Shown piece by piece: positions 1 to 9,495 of a stretch of DNA of 41,931 nt. Within the stretch, counting starts at the first letter, position 1. Every line of letters begins with the position of its first letter. Source of the stretch: Ignavibacteriota bacterium (GTDB lineage Bacteria > Bacteroidota > Ignavibacteria > UBA10030 > UBA6906); assembly GCA_003162635.1 (NCBI GenBank), contig PMNE01000030.1, positions 86,757 through 128,687 of the forward strand. The letters are read 5' to 3'. A model generated the notes under the pieces. The model was not told the origin of the DNA and ran no database searches. It saw nothing but the letters and a program-made list of their open reading frames with translations. The position numbers and the translations under genes are program-made.

Positions 1-356
1 GGAGGAGTCTCGTCCCAGAATGCCTTTGTGACAGACCAGGGGCGATAGGCGTCGAAAATCAAGAGACCCAGTCCCTTGCGGCGCAGTCCCCTGTGGACGC
101 GCACAAGCGCCTCCGCGGCCGGACGCTGGAGGAATGCCCGCGCCTCGGTGTACATCGGGCGTTTCATGAAATTCCCGGACGTGGCGTAGCGGATATCGAG
201 ATGGATGGTGCTGTCAAGGAGGGAGAGTTCGACGAGGTCGGCCGCGTTGAATGGACCCCGCTCCTGCGGTTGGGCAGAAAGACCCCCAGCCGCGAGGCAG
301 AGAAGGACGGCACAAGCGATGGACGAAAAAGAGCGGAGGAGCATCCTCTGGCACAT
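1..356 (-). CDS. D-alanyl-D-alanine dipeptidase (VanX/M15D family), secreted, truncated at window edge
   Basis: Minus-strand translation (absent from the ORF track because no stop lies in the window): MCQRMLLRSFSSIACAVLLCLAAGGLSAQPQERGPFNAADLVELSLLDSTIHLDIRYATSGNFMKRPMYTEARAFLQRPAAEALVRVHRGLRRKGLGLLIFDAYRPWSVTKAFWDETP. The DIRYAT..NF, LQRPAAEAL and DAYRP motifs are typical of VanX-like dipeptidases; signal peptide at N-terminus. Confidence 0.88.
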   Translation of the reverse strand, partial: MCQRMLLRSFSSIACAVLLCLAAGGLSAQPQERGPFNAADLVELSLLDSTIHLDIRYATSGNFMKRPMYTEARAFLQRPAAEALVRVHRGLRRKGLGLLIFDAYRPWSVTKAFWDETP

Positions 357-452
357 AGTCACTTTTTCCTGCACCCGGAGAGCGGAGCGAGAGATACCTG
401 GGGATCGACCGGTCATCGAACGCGTCGATGCCATCTTTCCCCGCGACAGCCA

Positions 453-3269
453 TCAAGCAGGCTTGACTTTGCTCTCCTTTGGCGGTCGCTGCACTTTCTG
501 CTGCTGCTGCCACTTCTTGAATGCCACATCGAGCTGCGCGAAGAACTCCCGCGCATCATTTGGCGCGATGCTCAGATCCTTGCTTCTGATGGGTGTGTTC
601 CACCATGGAATCACGACCCGCATTGCCCGGTATCCCTGGACGAGGCGAATTCTGATCTCCCCCTGGGCGGAGCCGAACGTGAAGGAGTAGGGGGGAAGAA
701 GATTAAGAACCACCTCTCGAAACCACATCGCGAACGTCAATGCCCCGTAGTCCGAGATGCGGCCGAACGGATCGAACAGTTTGTAGCGGAACGGCCGAAG
801 TGAAGTCGTACGGTTGTTGACGAAACTCATCCCTTTGATCTCGGAAAAGTCGATGGACAGGGTTGTCCCGTCCTTGTAGATGACCCGGACCTGCTCTTCC
901 GTCAGATCGTACAGTTTCGGCCTCCCCCTGAGGAATGGCACCACGCCCAGGTACCAGAGAGAGAATGCGTACCATATGCACAGCATGCTCGCGAGGATGC
1001 CGAAGAACAATTCCTGCATAACATCGACGTTGCGCGTCCTGCCGAGAATGCGGATGTACGCGAAGATAGGGAGAATCGGAATAAGCATCCCTATGAGGGG
1101 CGGGGTGATCGCCTTCAATGTCGCGCCGAGGCTCCCCTTGGCGCTCGCCGACTGGTAGAGCTTTTTGACGGCAACGTTCTTCCGCTCGAAGAAATCCTTC
1201 GATTCTTCCTGCGAGTACATCTGCCTGACCTTGTGTCCCGATTTGCTCAGGTACTCAGCGGCTTTATCCCATTGTTCCGCCTTCTCGTAGTGGAAGGCAA
1301 GCAGTTCATAGAACTCCACAAGGCGGTCCGCATAGAGCTCCTCGATTGCCCGGGCGATGGCGCCGTGCAGTTCCTTCCGCTTGTTGAGAAGAATCGTGTT
1401 ATAAGCGACTTCCTGGATCAGATAGTGCTTGAAGAGATACTCCGCTTCATGCGCCTCGCTGTTCTCCAGAATGAGCTCCAGCGCCTTGAGTTCAGTAAGG
1501 TTGGTCGACACGTCGTTCTTCCGCTCCATCACCTGCTCCAGCAGGGGACGAGAGAACTCGCGGCCGATGACTGAGGCACTAAAGAGAACATCTTTGATGC
1601 TGTCCTGTATCCGGTCGATCCGGGCCATAATGATCCCCTGGATCGTCTCCGGCACCACCGCTTCGATATTGTCGGTAAGGATCTCGACCCTGCGCCGCCG
1701 GACGGCGATGTTCCGTTTGTCGAGCAGGGTCTTGACGATCTCCTGGATGAAAAACGGATTTCCTTCCGACCTTTTGAAGATGAGATCCTCCAGGACCTGC
1801 GGCACGGCATCCACATCCATTCGCAGTTTTATCAACTTCAGCGCTTCGGTCCGTGTCAGCCGGTTCAGATCGAGCAGTTCCGCCCCCTCCGACATCTTCT
1901 TGGAGTGCTCATACTCGTCCCGGTAGAGAAGGACAAACATGGAGAGAACCACGTTGGTGGTGCGGGAAAAAATGTATTCCAGCAGTTCCTGGGAGAACCG
2001 GTCGATCCAGTGCAGGTCCTCCAGGATAAACGCGATCGGTCTCCGCGCACCGATCGCGCTCAGGAGCGTCCGGGTCGCCTGGAAGACCCGTTGTTTCCGC
2101 AGCGTCTCATCGACCATCAGGATCTCCTCATAGCGGAGCGAGAGGAGCGTCCCGAGATACGGCTCGTGTTCATCGAGCGCGAGCGTGTGCGTGATCTGGT
2201 GGAGCCGTTTCCGCACATCCGCCTCGGGGACGTCGGGGCCCACTTTCAAGAGACTCCGCATCAGCGTCGTCCAGAGGTAGTACGGCGTATTGACCTCAAA
2301 GCTCGAGCACGACCCCTCGTACGAGGCGATGCCGGATTTGTAGGCAATCCTGATCAGTTCGGCCTTCAGCCGCGATTTGCCGACGCCGGCCTCTCCCTGA
2401 ATACAGACGGTGATCTGGTTCTTATCGAGGACCGCTTCGAATGCCTTCTGGAGGACTCCAATCTCCTTTTCGCGGCCGACGAATTCGTCCTTCCCAAGAA
2501 CTTCATACCGGTGGTCCCCTTCGGTCTTCAACGAGCGGAGCTTATAGACAGGGACGGGGGCCGTTTTCCCCTTCACCATCATCCGGAAGGGACCCTCGGC
2601 GACGGCGATGCCGCTGATAAGCTTGAATGTTTCGCCCGTCAGGTACACCTCCCCGCTCGGGGCGACCTCCACAAGTCGTGCCGCGAGATTGACGGTATCG
2701 CCGATGACCGAATAATTCATGCGCAGGTCGCTTCCGACATTCCCGGCGATCACCATGCCGGAATGAAGCCCAACGTGGAGACCGAGACGGGCGGGAAGCT
2801 GGATCGCCGTCGAATTATTGAACCGCTCGATATCGGCGATCAGCTCGAGGGCGCACCGGGCGGCCCGCTCCGGGTCATTTTCATGGGCCAGCGGTGCTCC
2901 GAAGATCGCCATGATGCCGTCACCGATGAACTTGTCGATCGTCCCCTCGTACTTCAGGATGCTCGTGATAAGATCGCGGAAGCAGTCGTTCAGGATGGTC
3001 GAAACCAGTTCGACATCCATCTTCTCCGAAAGGGCAGTAAAGCCGGTGACATCCGCAAAGAGGACGGTAACGTGGCGGCGTTCGCTTTCGATCTGCTTGC
3101 CGGCCTCGAGGATCTTGCGGGCGAGCTCGGGCGGAATGTAATTCTTGATGAGGGCGTAGCCGTCAACGATGGGACGGGCGGGCAGGGCCGTGCCGGATAA
3201 CGTTGCACCGCAACTCGGGCAAAACCGGGAACCTTCAGGAACTTGGACTGAGCAGATTCTGCAGTTCAT
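453..3269 (-). CDS. Class III adenylate/guanylate cyclase with N-terminal zinc ribbon, AAA ATPase module and C-terminal membrane domain
   Basis: Start taken at MNCRICS (Met 31 of the ORF). CRIC..CPSCG zinc ribbon; VTVLFADVTGFTALSEK and FIGDGIMAIFGAP cyclase motifs, NYSVIGDTVNLAARL; P-loop GEAGVGKSRLKAEL; C-terminal hydrophobic segments. Confidence 0.9.
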   Translation of the reverse strand: MNCRICSVQVPEGSRFCPSCGATLSGTALPARPIVDGYALIKNYIPPELARKILEAGKQIESERRHVTVLFADVTGFTALSEKMDVELVSTILNDCFRDLITSILKYEGTIDKFIGDGIMAIFGAPLAHENDPERAARCALELIADIERFNNSTAIQLPARLGLHVGLHSGMVIAGNVGSDLRMNYSVIGDTVNLAARLVEVAPSGEVYLTGETFKLISGIAVAEGPFRMMVKGKTAPVPVYKLRSLKTEGDHRYEVLGKDEFVGREKEIGVLQKAFEAVLDKNQITVCIQGEAGVGKSRLKAELIRIAYKSGIASYEGSCSSFEVNTPYYLWTTLMRSLLKVGPDVPEADVRKRLHQITHTLALDEHEPYLGTLLSLRYEEILMVDETLRKQRVFQATRTLLSAIGARRPIAFILEDLHWIDRFSQELLEYIFSRTTNVVLSMFVLLYRDEYEHSKKMSEGAELLDLNRLTRTEALKLIKLRMDVDAVPQVLEDLIFKRSEGNPFFIQEIVKTLLDKRNIAVRRRRVEILTDNIEAVVPETIQGIIMARIDRIQDSIKDVLFSASVIGREFSRPLLEQVMERKNDVSTNLTELKALELILENSEAHEAEYLFKHYLIQEVAYNTILLNKRKELHGAIARAIEELYADRLVEFYELLAFHYEKAEQWDKAAEYLSKSGHKVRQMYSQEESKDFFERKNVAVKKLYQSASAKGSLGATLKAITPPLIGMLIPILPIFAYIRILGRTRNVDVMQELFFGILASMLCIWYAFSLWYLGVVPFLRGRPKLYDLTEEQVRVIYKDGTTLSIDFSEIKGMSFVNNRTTSLRPFRYKLFDPFGRISDYGALTFAMWFREVVLNLLPPYSFTFGSAQGEIRIRLVQGYRAMRVVIPWWNTPIRSKDLSIAPNDAREFFAQLDVAFKKWQQQQKVQRPPKESKVKPA

Positions 3270-3479
3270 GCCACTCTCATTGTAAGAAACTGAGCCGTCT
3301 TGGCATCCCTGCATTCCAAACTCCCTCGACGGCCCCGGACCCCCTCGCAGGCGGGACACGCGGGGAACGCGGCTGGAACAGACTCATTCATCAGGAACAA
3401 TATATCGGTACGGCGGTTCAGAAGCAAGCAACCGACTGATCGGTAGGGAAATGCGGACGCGTCCGTGAAGGGCGAATCG

Positions 3480-3821
3480 TCAGGCGAAGCTCTTCAGCGC
3501 TTCCTGACGACTGTCATGAACATCGAACACCAGCGAGAGCTTGGTAATGACGAACACGTTGTTGATGTTTTTGTTGATCCCGCAGAGCTTGATCTTCCAT
3601 CCCTTGCGCGAGTAGGTCGTGTGCGCCGCCACGAGGACGCCGATCGCCGTGCTGTTCACGTACGTGACACCACTCATGTCAATCAGCAGCTTTGCATAGT
3701 TCCGCTCGACAAAGCCCGCCACCGCCTGCCGCAGCTCCACTGTTTCGTCTCCTCCGGTGAGCGAGCCCCTGGCTTCGATCAGTCCGACCCCATTGTCCAG
3801 CGTGCTTGATTTGATTGCCAT
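3480..3821 (-). CDS. STAS-domain protein (anti-sigma factor antagonist-like)
   Basis: Start at MAIKSSTLDNG; LLIDMSGVTYVNSTAIGVLVAAH matches the conserved STAS phosphorylation-site region (D-S). Confidence 0.85.
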   Translation of the reverse strand: MAIKSSTLDNGVGLIEARGSLTGGDETVELRQAVAGFVERNYAKLLIDMSGVTYVNSTAIGVLVAAHTTYSRKGWKIKLCGINKNINNVFVITKLSLVFDVHDSRQEALKSFA

Positions 3822-3965
3822 GCTTGCTCCTCTGTGGTGTGGTAGGCGGGTGAACCTGTGCAAAGTACGCGGTTTCGCGGGGAATGTCAAGATTTCATGA
3901 TTTGGTAATTTGTTTTTCAACCCGAACTTTTCATATTGGAACGACGCCATGCAGAGAAGAATTCC

Positions 3966-6179
3966 ATGATCGATCCGACAGACCAGAATGCCAGGCCTGC
4001 GCGCAGCGATGGGGCGCGAAAGGAACGCCCTTCACGCACACGCGGGAGAAAGAAGGCCGCCGCGCACGCCGATATGGACCCCCCATCGGCGCATGGTCGC
4101 CTCGACGCCGCCCTGTACATCAACCGCGAACTCAGCTGGCTGGAGTTCAATGAGCGCGTGCTCGACGAGGCCCGAGACACACGTCACCCCCTGCTCGAGC
4201 GGGTGAAGTTCCTTGCCATCACCAGCTCAAATCTGGACGAGTTCTTCATGATCCGGGTGGCCGCCATCAAGGAACAGATCCTGGCAGACGTCTACGAGGT
4301 GTCACCGGATGCCCGGACACCCATGCAGCAGATCCAGGCGATCCACGAGCAGGTCGAATTCATGCTGGCCGCAATGTCGGCCTGCTTTTGGGACGACCTG
4401 CATCCGAAGCTTATGGAGGCAGGGATCCACCTCCTCCGAATGAACGAGATCACCGCACAGGAACGTCGGGCACTCGCCGACGCGTTCGCCAGGGAGATCT
4501 TCCCCGTCCTCACCCCCCTGGCGTTCGATCCGGGGCATCCCTTCCCGTATATCTCGAATCTGAGCCTCAGTCTTGCCGTCGTCGTCCATACCCCCGAGGG
4601 GGCCGTCCGTTTCGCCCGTGTGAAGGTCCCCGACGTCCTCCCGCGGCTCGTGCAGGTGCCGGGAACGGATGGGACGCCGTACCGGTATGTTTGGCTGGAG
4701 GATCTTATCGCGGCAAACCTCGGCATGCTCTTTCCCGGCATGACGGTGGCGGAATCCTATGCATTCCGCGTCACAAGAAACGCCGACATCGAGATTCAGG
4801 AGGACGAAGCGGAAGATTTGATCCGCACCATCGAGGAGTCCATCCGGATGCGCCGTTTCGGGTCCGTGGTCCGTGTCGGCGTTCAGCGAACGATGCCCGA
4901 CCGGATCAAGGAGATCCTCATCGAGAATCTCGAGGTGAACAGGGACGACGTCTACACCATCGTCCCCCCGTTCGGGCTGAGCCACCTCATGGCGCTGCTG
5001 CGCATCCCGCGTCCCGACCTGAAGGACATCCCGTTTGTTCCCGCTTCACCGTTTGCGGAGGAAGAGACCGAGGATATGTTCGCGGCCATCCGTCGCAACG
5101 ATATTCTTCTTCATCATCCGTACGATTCGTTCGGGCCTGTCGTCCAGTTCATCCGGGCCGCAGTGCGGGATCCGAACGTCCTCGCAATCAAGCAGACCCT
5201 CTATCGCATTGGCAAGGAATCCCCTCTTGTCCCTTTGTTCATCGAAGCGGCGGAGAACGGGAAGCAGGTTGCCGTTCTGGTTGAATTGAAGGCGCGCTTC
5301 GATGAGGAGAACAACATCGGCTGGGCGAAACAGCTCGAGCGGGCGGGGATTCACGTCGTGTACGGTCTCGTTGGATTGAAGACGCACGCCAAGATGGCGC
5401 TCGTGGTCCGGCGCGAACCGGATGGCATCAGGCGGTACGTCCATCTCGGGACCGGGAATTACAATCCGGTCACGGCCCGGATCTATACCGACGTAAGTTT
5501 CTTCACCTGCCGGGAAAAGATCACGGAGGATGCGACAGAGGTTTTCAACTATCTGACGGGGTATTCCAACAAGGACGCATTCCGGAAACTCCTTGTGGCG
5601 CCGGTCAATTTGCGCGAACGCTTGGGAGAACTGATCGAGAGGGAGATCGCGCATGCCAAGGAGGGACGACCGGCACGGCTCTTCTTCAAAATGAACGCGC
5701 TGACAGACACGGGGATGATCGAGAAGCTTTATGCGGCGTCGGCGGCCGGCGTGATGATCGACCTCGTCATCCGGGGAATCTGCTGCCTCCGGCCCGGACT
5801 GCCGGGAATCAGCGAGACGATCCGGGTCTTCAGCATCGTCGGACGCTTTCTCGAGCACAGCCGCGTCTTCTATTTCGAGAACGGGGGGAAGTCGGAGGTC
5901 TATCTCGGCAGCGCCGATCTGATGGGACGAAACCTTGACAGGCGCGTGGAGCTGGTCTTCCCCGTCGAAGATCCCGCACTGGCGGCGTTCGTTCGCCGGG
6001 AGATACTGGAGACCGCGCTGACGGATGCCGTGCGCGCGCGGCGGCTGCAGAGCGATGGGACCTACCTTCAACCCGGGAAGACGGTGGAAGGACTCGACAG
6101 CCAGCAGACCATCCTCCAATCGCGCGTCAAGGCCTCCGCGCAAAAGCCGCCTCTCCTGCGCGAACCGCCGGTGGGATGA
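3966..6179 (+). CDS. ppk1: Polyphosphate kinase 1
   Basis: NRELSWLEFNERVLDEA, ITSSNLDEFFMIRVA, LKARFDEENNIGWAKQLERAGIHVVYGLVGLKTHAKMALVVRRE, RYVHLGTGNYNPVTARIYTDVSFFT: hallmark PPK1 motifs. Confidence 0.97.
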   Translation: MIDPTDQNARPARSDGARKERPSRTRGRKKAAAHADMDPPSAHGRLDAALYINRELSWLEFNERVLDEARDTRHPLLERVKFLAITSSNLDEFFMIRVAAIKEQILADVYEVSPDARTPMQQIQAIHEQVEFMLAAMSACFWDDLHPKLMEAGIHLLRMNEITAQERRALADAFAREIFPVLTPLAFDPGHPFPYISNLSLSLAVVVHTPEGAVRFARVKVPDVLPRLVQVPGTDGTPYRYVWLEDLIAANLGMLFPGMTVAESYAFRVTRNADIEIQEDEAEDLIRTIEESIRMRRFGSVVRVGVQRTMPDRIKEILIENLEVNRDDVYTIVPPFGLSHLMALLRIPRPDLKDIPFVPASPFAEEETEDMFAAIRRNDILLHHPYDSFGPVVQFIRAAVRDPNVLAIKQTLYRIGKESPLVPLFIEAAENGKQVAVLVELKARFDEENNIGWAKQLERAGIHVVYGLVGLKTHAKMALVVRREPDGIRRYVHLGTGNYNPVTARIYTDVSFFTCREKITEDATEVFNYLTGYSNKDAFRKLLVAPVNLRERLGELIEREIAHAKEGRPARLFFKMNALTDTGMIEKLYAASAAGVMIDLVIRGICCLRPGLPGISETIRVFSIVGRFLEHSRVFYFENGGKSEVYLGSADLMGRNLDRRVELVFPVEDPALAAFVRREILETALTDAVRARRLQSDGTYLQPGKTVEGLDSQQTILQSRVKASAQKPPLLREPPVG

Positions 6180-6278
6180 CGACGAGTCTTCCATCCCCTC
6201 CCCCTTCATTGTTTCACTGAAATCCCGTACATTGCTGAAGTATCTTTCCCTTCATTCTGCTCACTGCCAGAGGCCGCT

Positions 6279-7355
6279 ATGCACAAAAAACTGTTCATCC
6301 CCGGACCAACTGAAGTCGCACCGGATGTCCTCGCAAAGATGGCCACGCCGATGATCGGTCATCGCTCCAAGGAAGCTTCGACGCTGCAGCACGAGATCAG
6401 CGACAAGCTCAGGAGGGTCATGCACACGCAGAACCCGGTCATCCTCTCCACCAGTTCCGGCTCCGGTTTGATGGAGGGATCCATTCGCTCTCTCACCGCG
6501 AAGCGGGCCATCGTTTTCTCCGTCGGAGCCTTCGGCAACCGGTGGTTCAAGATGGCCGAGGCCAACAACGTCCCCGCCGACAAGCATGAAGCGGAGTGGG
6601 GTCACCCGACAACCCCCGAGATCGTCGATAAGTACCTCGCCACCGGCAAATACGATGTCATGACGATCACCCATAACGAAACGAGCACCGGCATCATGAA
6701 CCCGGTCGAGGAAATCGCCGAGGTGAAGAAGAAATACCCCGATGTCCTCTGGTTGCTCGACGCGGTGAGCTCCATGGCAGGCGCAAAGATCGAGGTGGAC
6801 AAGCTCGGCGTCGATGTGTGCATCACCTCCACGCAGAAGGCGCTTGCCCTCCCTCCCGGCATGGCCATCGCATCGGTCAGCCCGCGCGCGCTCGAACACG
6901 GCAAGCAGGTGAAATTCAGAGGATGGTATCTCGACCTCCTCGAGATCTACAAGTACGTCGAGACGAAGGACTACCAGTACTCTGCCACGCCGTCCCTTTC
7001 CCACATGTTCGCCATGAACTACCAGCTCGACCGGATCCTGGCGGAAGGACTCGAGAACAGGTACGAACGACACCTCGCGATGGCCCGGTACACGCGGGAG
7101 TGGGCGAAACAACACTTCGCCCTCTTCCCGGAAGAGAAGCACGCCTCCGTGACGCTCACCACCATCACCAACACCAAGGGGATTTCCATCAAGGGACTGA
7201 ACGACGCCCTCGGAAAGCTGTGGATGCAAATCTCCAACGGGTACGGCGATCTCAAGGAGAAGACCTTCCGCATTGCTCATATGGGTGAACTGACCATGGA
7301 GGATGTGAAAGAAGTCACCGCCGCGATCGAGAAGATTCTTCCGACGTTGAAGTAG
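6279..7355 (+). CDS. Class V aminotransferase (alanine-glyoxylate/serine-pyruvate or SerC-like)
   Basis: FIPGPTEVAPDVLAKM..MIGHRSKE, STSSGSGLMEG, THNETSTGIMNPV, LLDAVSSMAGAKIEVDKLGVDVCITSTQKALALPPG (PLP-lysine motif). Confidence 0.92.
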   Translation: MHKKLFIPGPTEVAPDVLAKMATPMIGHRSKEASTLQHEISDKLRRVMHTQNPVILSTSSGSGLMEGSIRSLTAKRAIVFSVGAFGNRWFKMAEANNVPADKHEAEWGHPTTPEIVDKYLATGKYDVMTITHNETSTGIMNPVEEIAEVKKKYPDVLWLLDAVSSMAGAKIEVDKLGVDVCITSTQKALALPPGMAIASVSPRALEHGKQVKFRGWYLDLLEIYKYVETKDYQYSATPSLSHMFAMNYQLDRILAEGLENRYERHLAMARYTREWAKQHFALFPEEKHASVTLTTITNTKGISIKGLNDALGKLWMQISNGYGDLKEKTFRIAHMGELTMEDVKEVTAAIEKILPTLK

Positions 7356-7367
7356 CATGGTCCTGTG

Positions 7368-7398
7368 ATCCTCCCTCGCAGAGGCTGCGCGGGAGGAT
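7368..7398. other. Strong intergenic hairpin between aminotransferase and DUF1015 genes
   Basis: ATCCTCCC-t-CGC-AGAGGCT-GCG-c-GGGAGGAT: 8 bp + one mismatch + 3 bp stem, 7-nt loop; no T-tract follows. Confidence 0.55.
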
Positions 7399-7439
7399 GC
7401 ATATCGACCCCCTTCGCGTTCCATTCGCACGAGAGAACC

Positions 7440-8681
7440 ATGGCTACCATCCATCCCTTTAAGGGATTCCGTCCGCTCACCGAGCTCGCCGCCAGGGTCG
7501 CGGCCCGTCCGTATGATGTGCTGAACTCGGAGGAAGCGCGCGCCGAAGCGGCCGGGAATCCGCTCTCCTTCCTCCATGTCGGCAAGCCGGAGATCGATCT
7601 CCCGCCGGAAACCAATCTCTACGATGAACAGGTGTACCAGAAGGGGAAGCAAAATCTCGATCGGCTTGTCAGGGACGGAATTTTGAAAGCGGATTTGCAA
7701 CCGAGTCTCTATGTGTATGCCCAGACGATGGGAGAGCACACGCAGTACGGAATCATGGGGTGCGCTTCCGTGCAGGAGTATCTCAACGATACGATCAGGA
7801 AGCACGAGCTGACACGGAAGGACAAGGAGGACGACCGGACGAAGCATGTGGAGGTGACGCAGGCGCATACGGGCCCGATCTTCCTGACATACCGCGCCCG
7901 TCCGTCGATCGATGCCCTCGTGACGGCGATCTGTAACACAAGAGCGGCGTTCGACTTCACCACCAATGACGGAATCAGGCATCAGCTCTGGGTGATTGCA
8001 GCGCAGGAGACGATCGGAAAGCTCACGACGGAATTTGCGCAGGTGGCAAACCTCTACGTGGCCGACGGCCACCATCGGTCGGCGGCAGCGGCACGCGTCG
8101 GAAAGGCAATGGCCGACAAGAATCCGCATCATCGCGGAGACGAGGAGTACAACTTCTTCCTCGCAGTCCTCTTCCCCCACAATCAGCTCCGCATCATGGA
8201 TTACAATAGAGTCGTGAAGGATCTGAAGGGGATGACGGCGGAGCAATTCCTTGCCGCGGTCGCAACAACGTTCACCGTCCGGAAAGCGCGGGGACAGGTT
8301 CGGCCGTCACGGAAGGGGGAGTATGGCATGTACCTGAAGGGGGAATGGTATGCGCTCCAGACGCCGGCATCGCTGACAGCGAACGCTGATCCGGTCGAGC
8401 GGCTCGATGTCTCAATCCTCCAGCGCCATCTTCTGAGCCCCGTGTTGGGGATCGGCGACGTGCGGACCGACAAGCGGATCGATTTCGTAGGGGGGATCCG
8501 AGGATTGGAAGAGCTTGAGCGGCGGGTGAATTCGGGAGAGATGGCGGTGGCGTTTGCACTCTACCCGACCTCCATCGAAGAACTGCTGGCGATTGCCGAT
8601 GCTGGAAAAATCATGCCGCCGAAGTCGACCTGGTTTGAGCCGAAGCTTCGCGACGGGGTGGTGGTTCACTTCCTTCGTTGA
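7440..8681 (+). CDS. DUF1015 family protein
   Basis: IHPFKGFRPL..AARPYDVLNSEEARAEAAGNPLSFLHV and YVADGHHRSAAAARV are characteristic of DUF1015 proteins. Confidence 0.88.
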   Translation: MATIHPFKGFRPLTELAARVAARPYDVLNSEEARAEAAGNPLSFLHVGKPEIDLPPETNLYDEQVYQKGKQNLDRLVRDGILKADLQPSLYVYAQTMGEHTQYGIMGCASVQEYLNDTIRKHELTRKDKEDDRTKHVEVTQAHTGPIFLTYRARPSIDALVTAICNTRAAFDFTTNDGIRHQLWVIAAQETIGKLTTEFAQVANLYVADGHHRSAAAARVGKAMADKNPHHRGDEEYNFFLAVLFPHNQLRIMDYNRVVKDLKGMTAEQFLAAVATTFTVRKARGQVRPSRKGEYGMYLKGEWYALQTPASLTANADPVERLDVSILQRHLLSPVLGIGDVRTDKRIDFVGGIRGLEELERRVNSGEMAVAFALYPTSIEELLAIADAGKIMPPKSTWFEPKLRDGVVVHFLR

Positions 8682-8807
8682 CGGCAATCTACTGGAGGTC
8701 TTCCATGAAGCCCACGTCGTTCCCGCCATTGTAAACACCGCAGGAACGGACGGAGAACTTTCCCCCACTCTGCTCGTCGTCGGCGGCTTCCTCGCCACCC
8801 GGCGGGG

Positions 8808-9461
8808 TCAGAGCTCCTTGATCAGCTTGACCACCTTCCAGATGAAGTTGACGTCCCGCTTCCTTACCGTCACCGGATCGAACTCCGGGTTCAGCGGAAT
8901 GAGATGAATATAGTTCCCCTCGAGCTTCACCTTCTTCAGCGTATCCTCGTCGTTCACACGAATAACGCAGATATCGCCGCTTCTCGCTTCCGCCTGGGGA
9001 CTGACCACGACGATATCCCCGTCTTCGATCCGCGGCGCCATGCTGTTCCCCTTCACTTTCAGGGCGAACGCTCCCGAATCCTTCACATCGTCGACTGTTA
9101 CATAATCGTCAACGTAGTCGGGGTGAAACATTGTCGCCACCTTGCCCGCGGGAACGGAGGAGATCACGGGAAGCTCTGCGCGACGCATGTTCCGGCGGCG
9201 ATGCGACGGGGATAGTTCGTACATGTTCGCAGGACGGGCCGGAGACGGGTACATTTCACCATCCCCCGTGAGAAGCCACGTGGGTTGGACGTTGGTCACC
9301 CGGGCGATCGTCGTGATCGCAACTCCGTCAGGTACCTGGTCTCCCCGTTCCCATCGCTGCAGCGTGCGGGTCACCACGCCGATCTTCGCGGCGAGTGTCG
9401 CCTGGTCCATTTCCTTCCTTTCCCTTGCACTCCGGAGCCGGTCGCCAATCGTTTCTTTCAT
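8808..9461 (-). CDS. XRE-HTH/S24 (LexA/CI-like) autoproteolytic transcriptional repressor
   Basis: Start at MKETIGDRL. N-terminal HTH (QATLAAKIGVVTRTLQRWERGDQVPDG); VPAGKV putative Ala-Gly cleavage site; GNSMAPRIEDGDIVVV (Ser) and EDTLKKVK (Lys) S24 catalytic dyad. Confidence 0.92.
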   Translation of the reverse strand: MKETIGDRLRSARERKEMDQATLAAKIGVVTRTLQRWERGDQVPDGVAITTIARVTNVQPTWLLTGDGEMYPSPARPANMYELSPSHRRRNMRRAELPVISSVPAGKVATMFHPDYVDDYVTVDDVKDSGAFALKVKGNSMAPRIEDGDIVVVSPQAEARSGDICVIRVNDEDTLKKVKLEGNYIHLIPLNPEFDPVTVRKRDVNFIWKVVKLIKEL

Positions 9462-9472
9462 GATTACCCCGT

Positions 9473-9486
9473 CGACAATTATGTCC
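9473..9486. promoter_or_regulatory. Putative operator copy 1: CGACAATTATGTCC
   Basis: 12-bp palindrome-like GACA-ATTA-TGTC between divergent repressor and DUF72 genes; matches copy 2 at 12 of 14 positions. Confidence 0.6.
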
Positions 9487-9495
9487 ACTTTGCAC

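Noticed and set aside
1905-3200. 431-aa plus-strand ORF
   Set aside because: Antisense to the cyclase/AAA gene; no recognisable domains.
5046-6209. 387-aa minus-strand ORF
   Set aside because: Antisense to ppk1.
6261-8246. 661-aa minus-strand ORF
   Set aside because: Antisense to the aminotransferase and DUF1015 genes; no protein family features.
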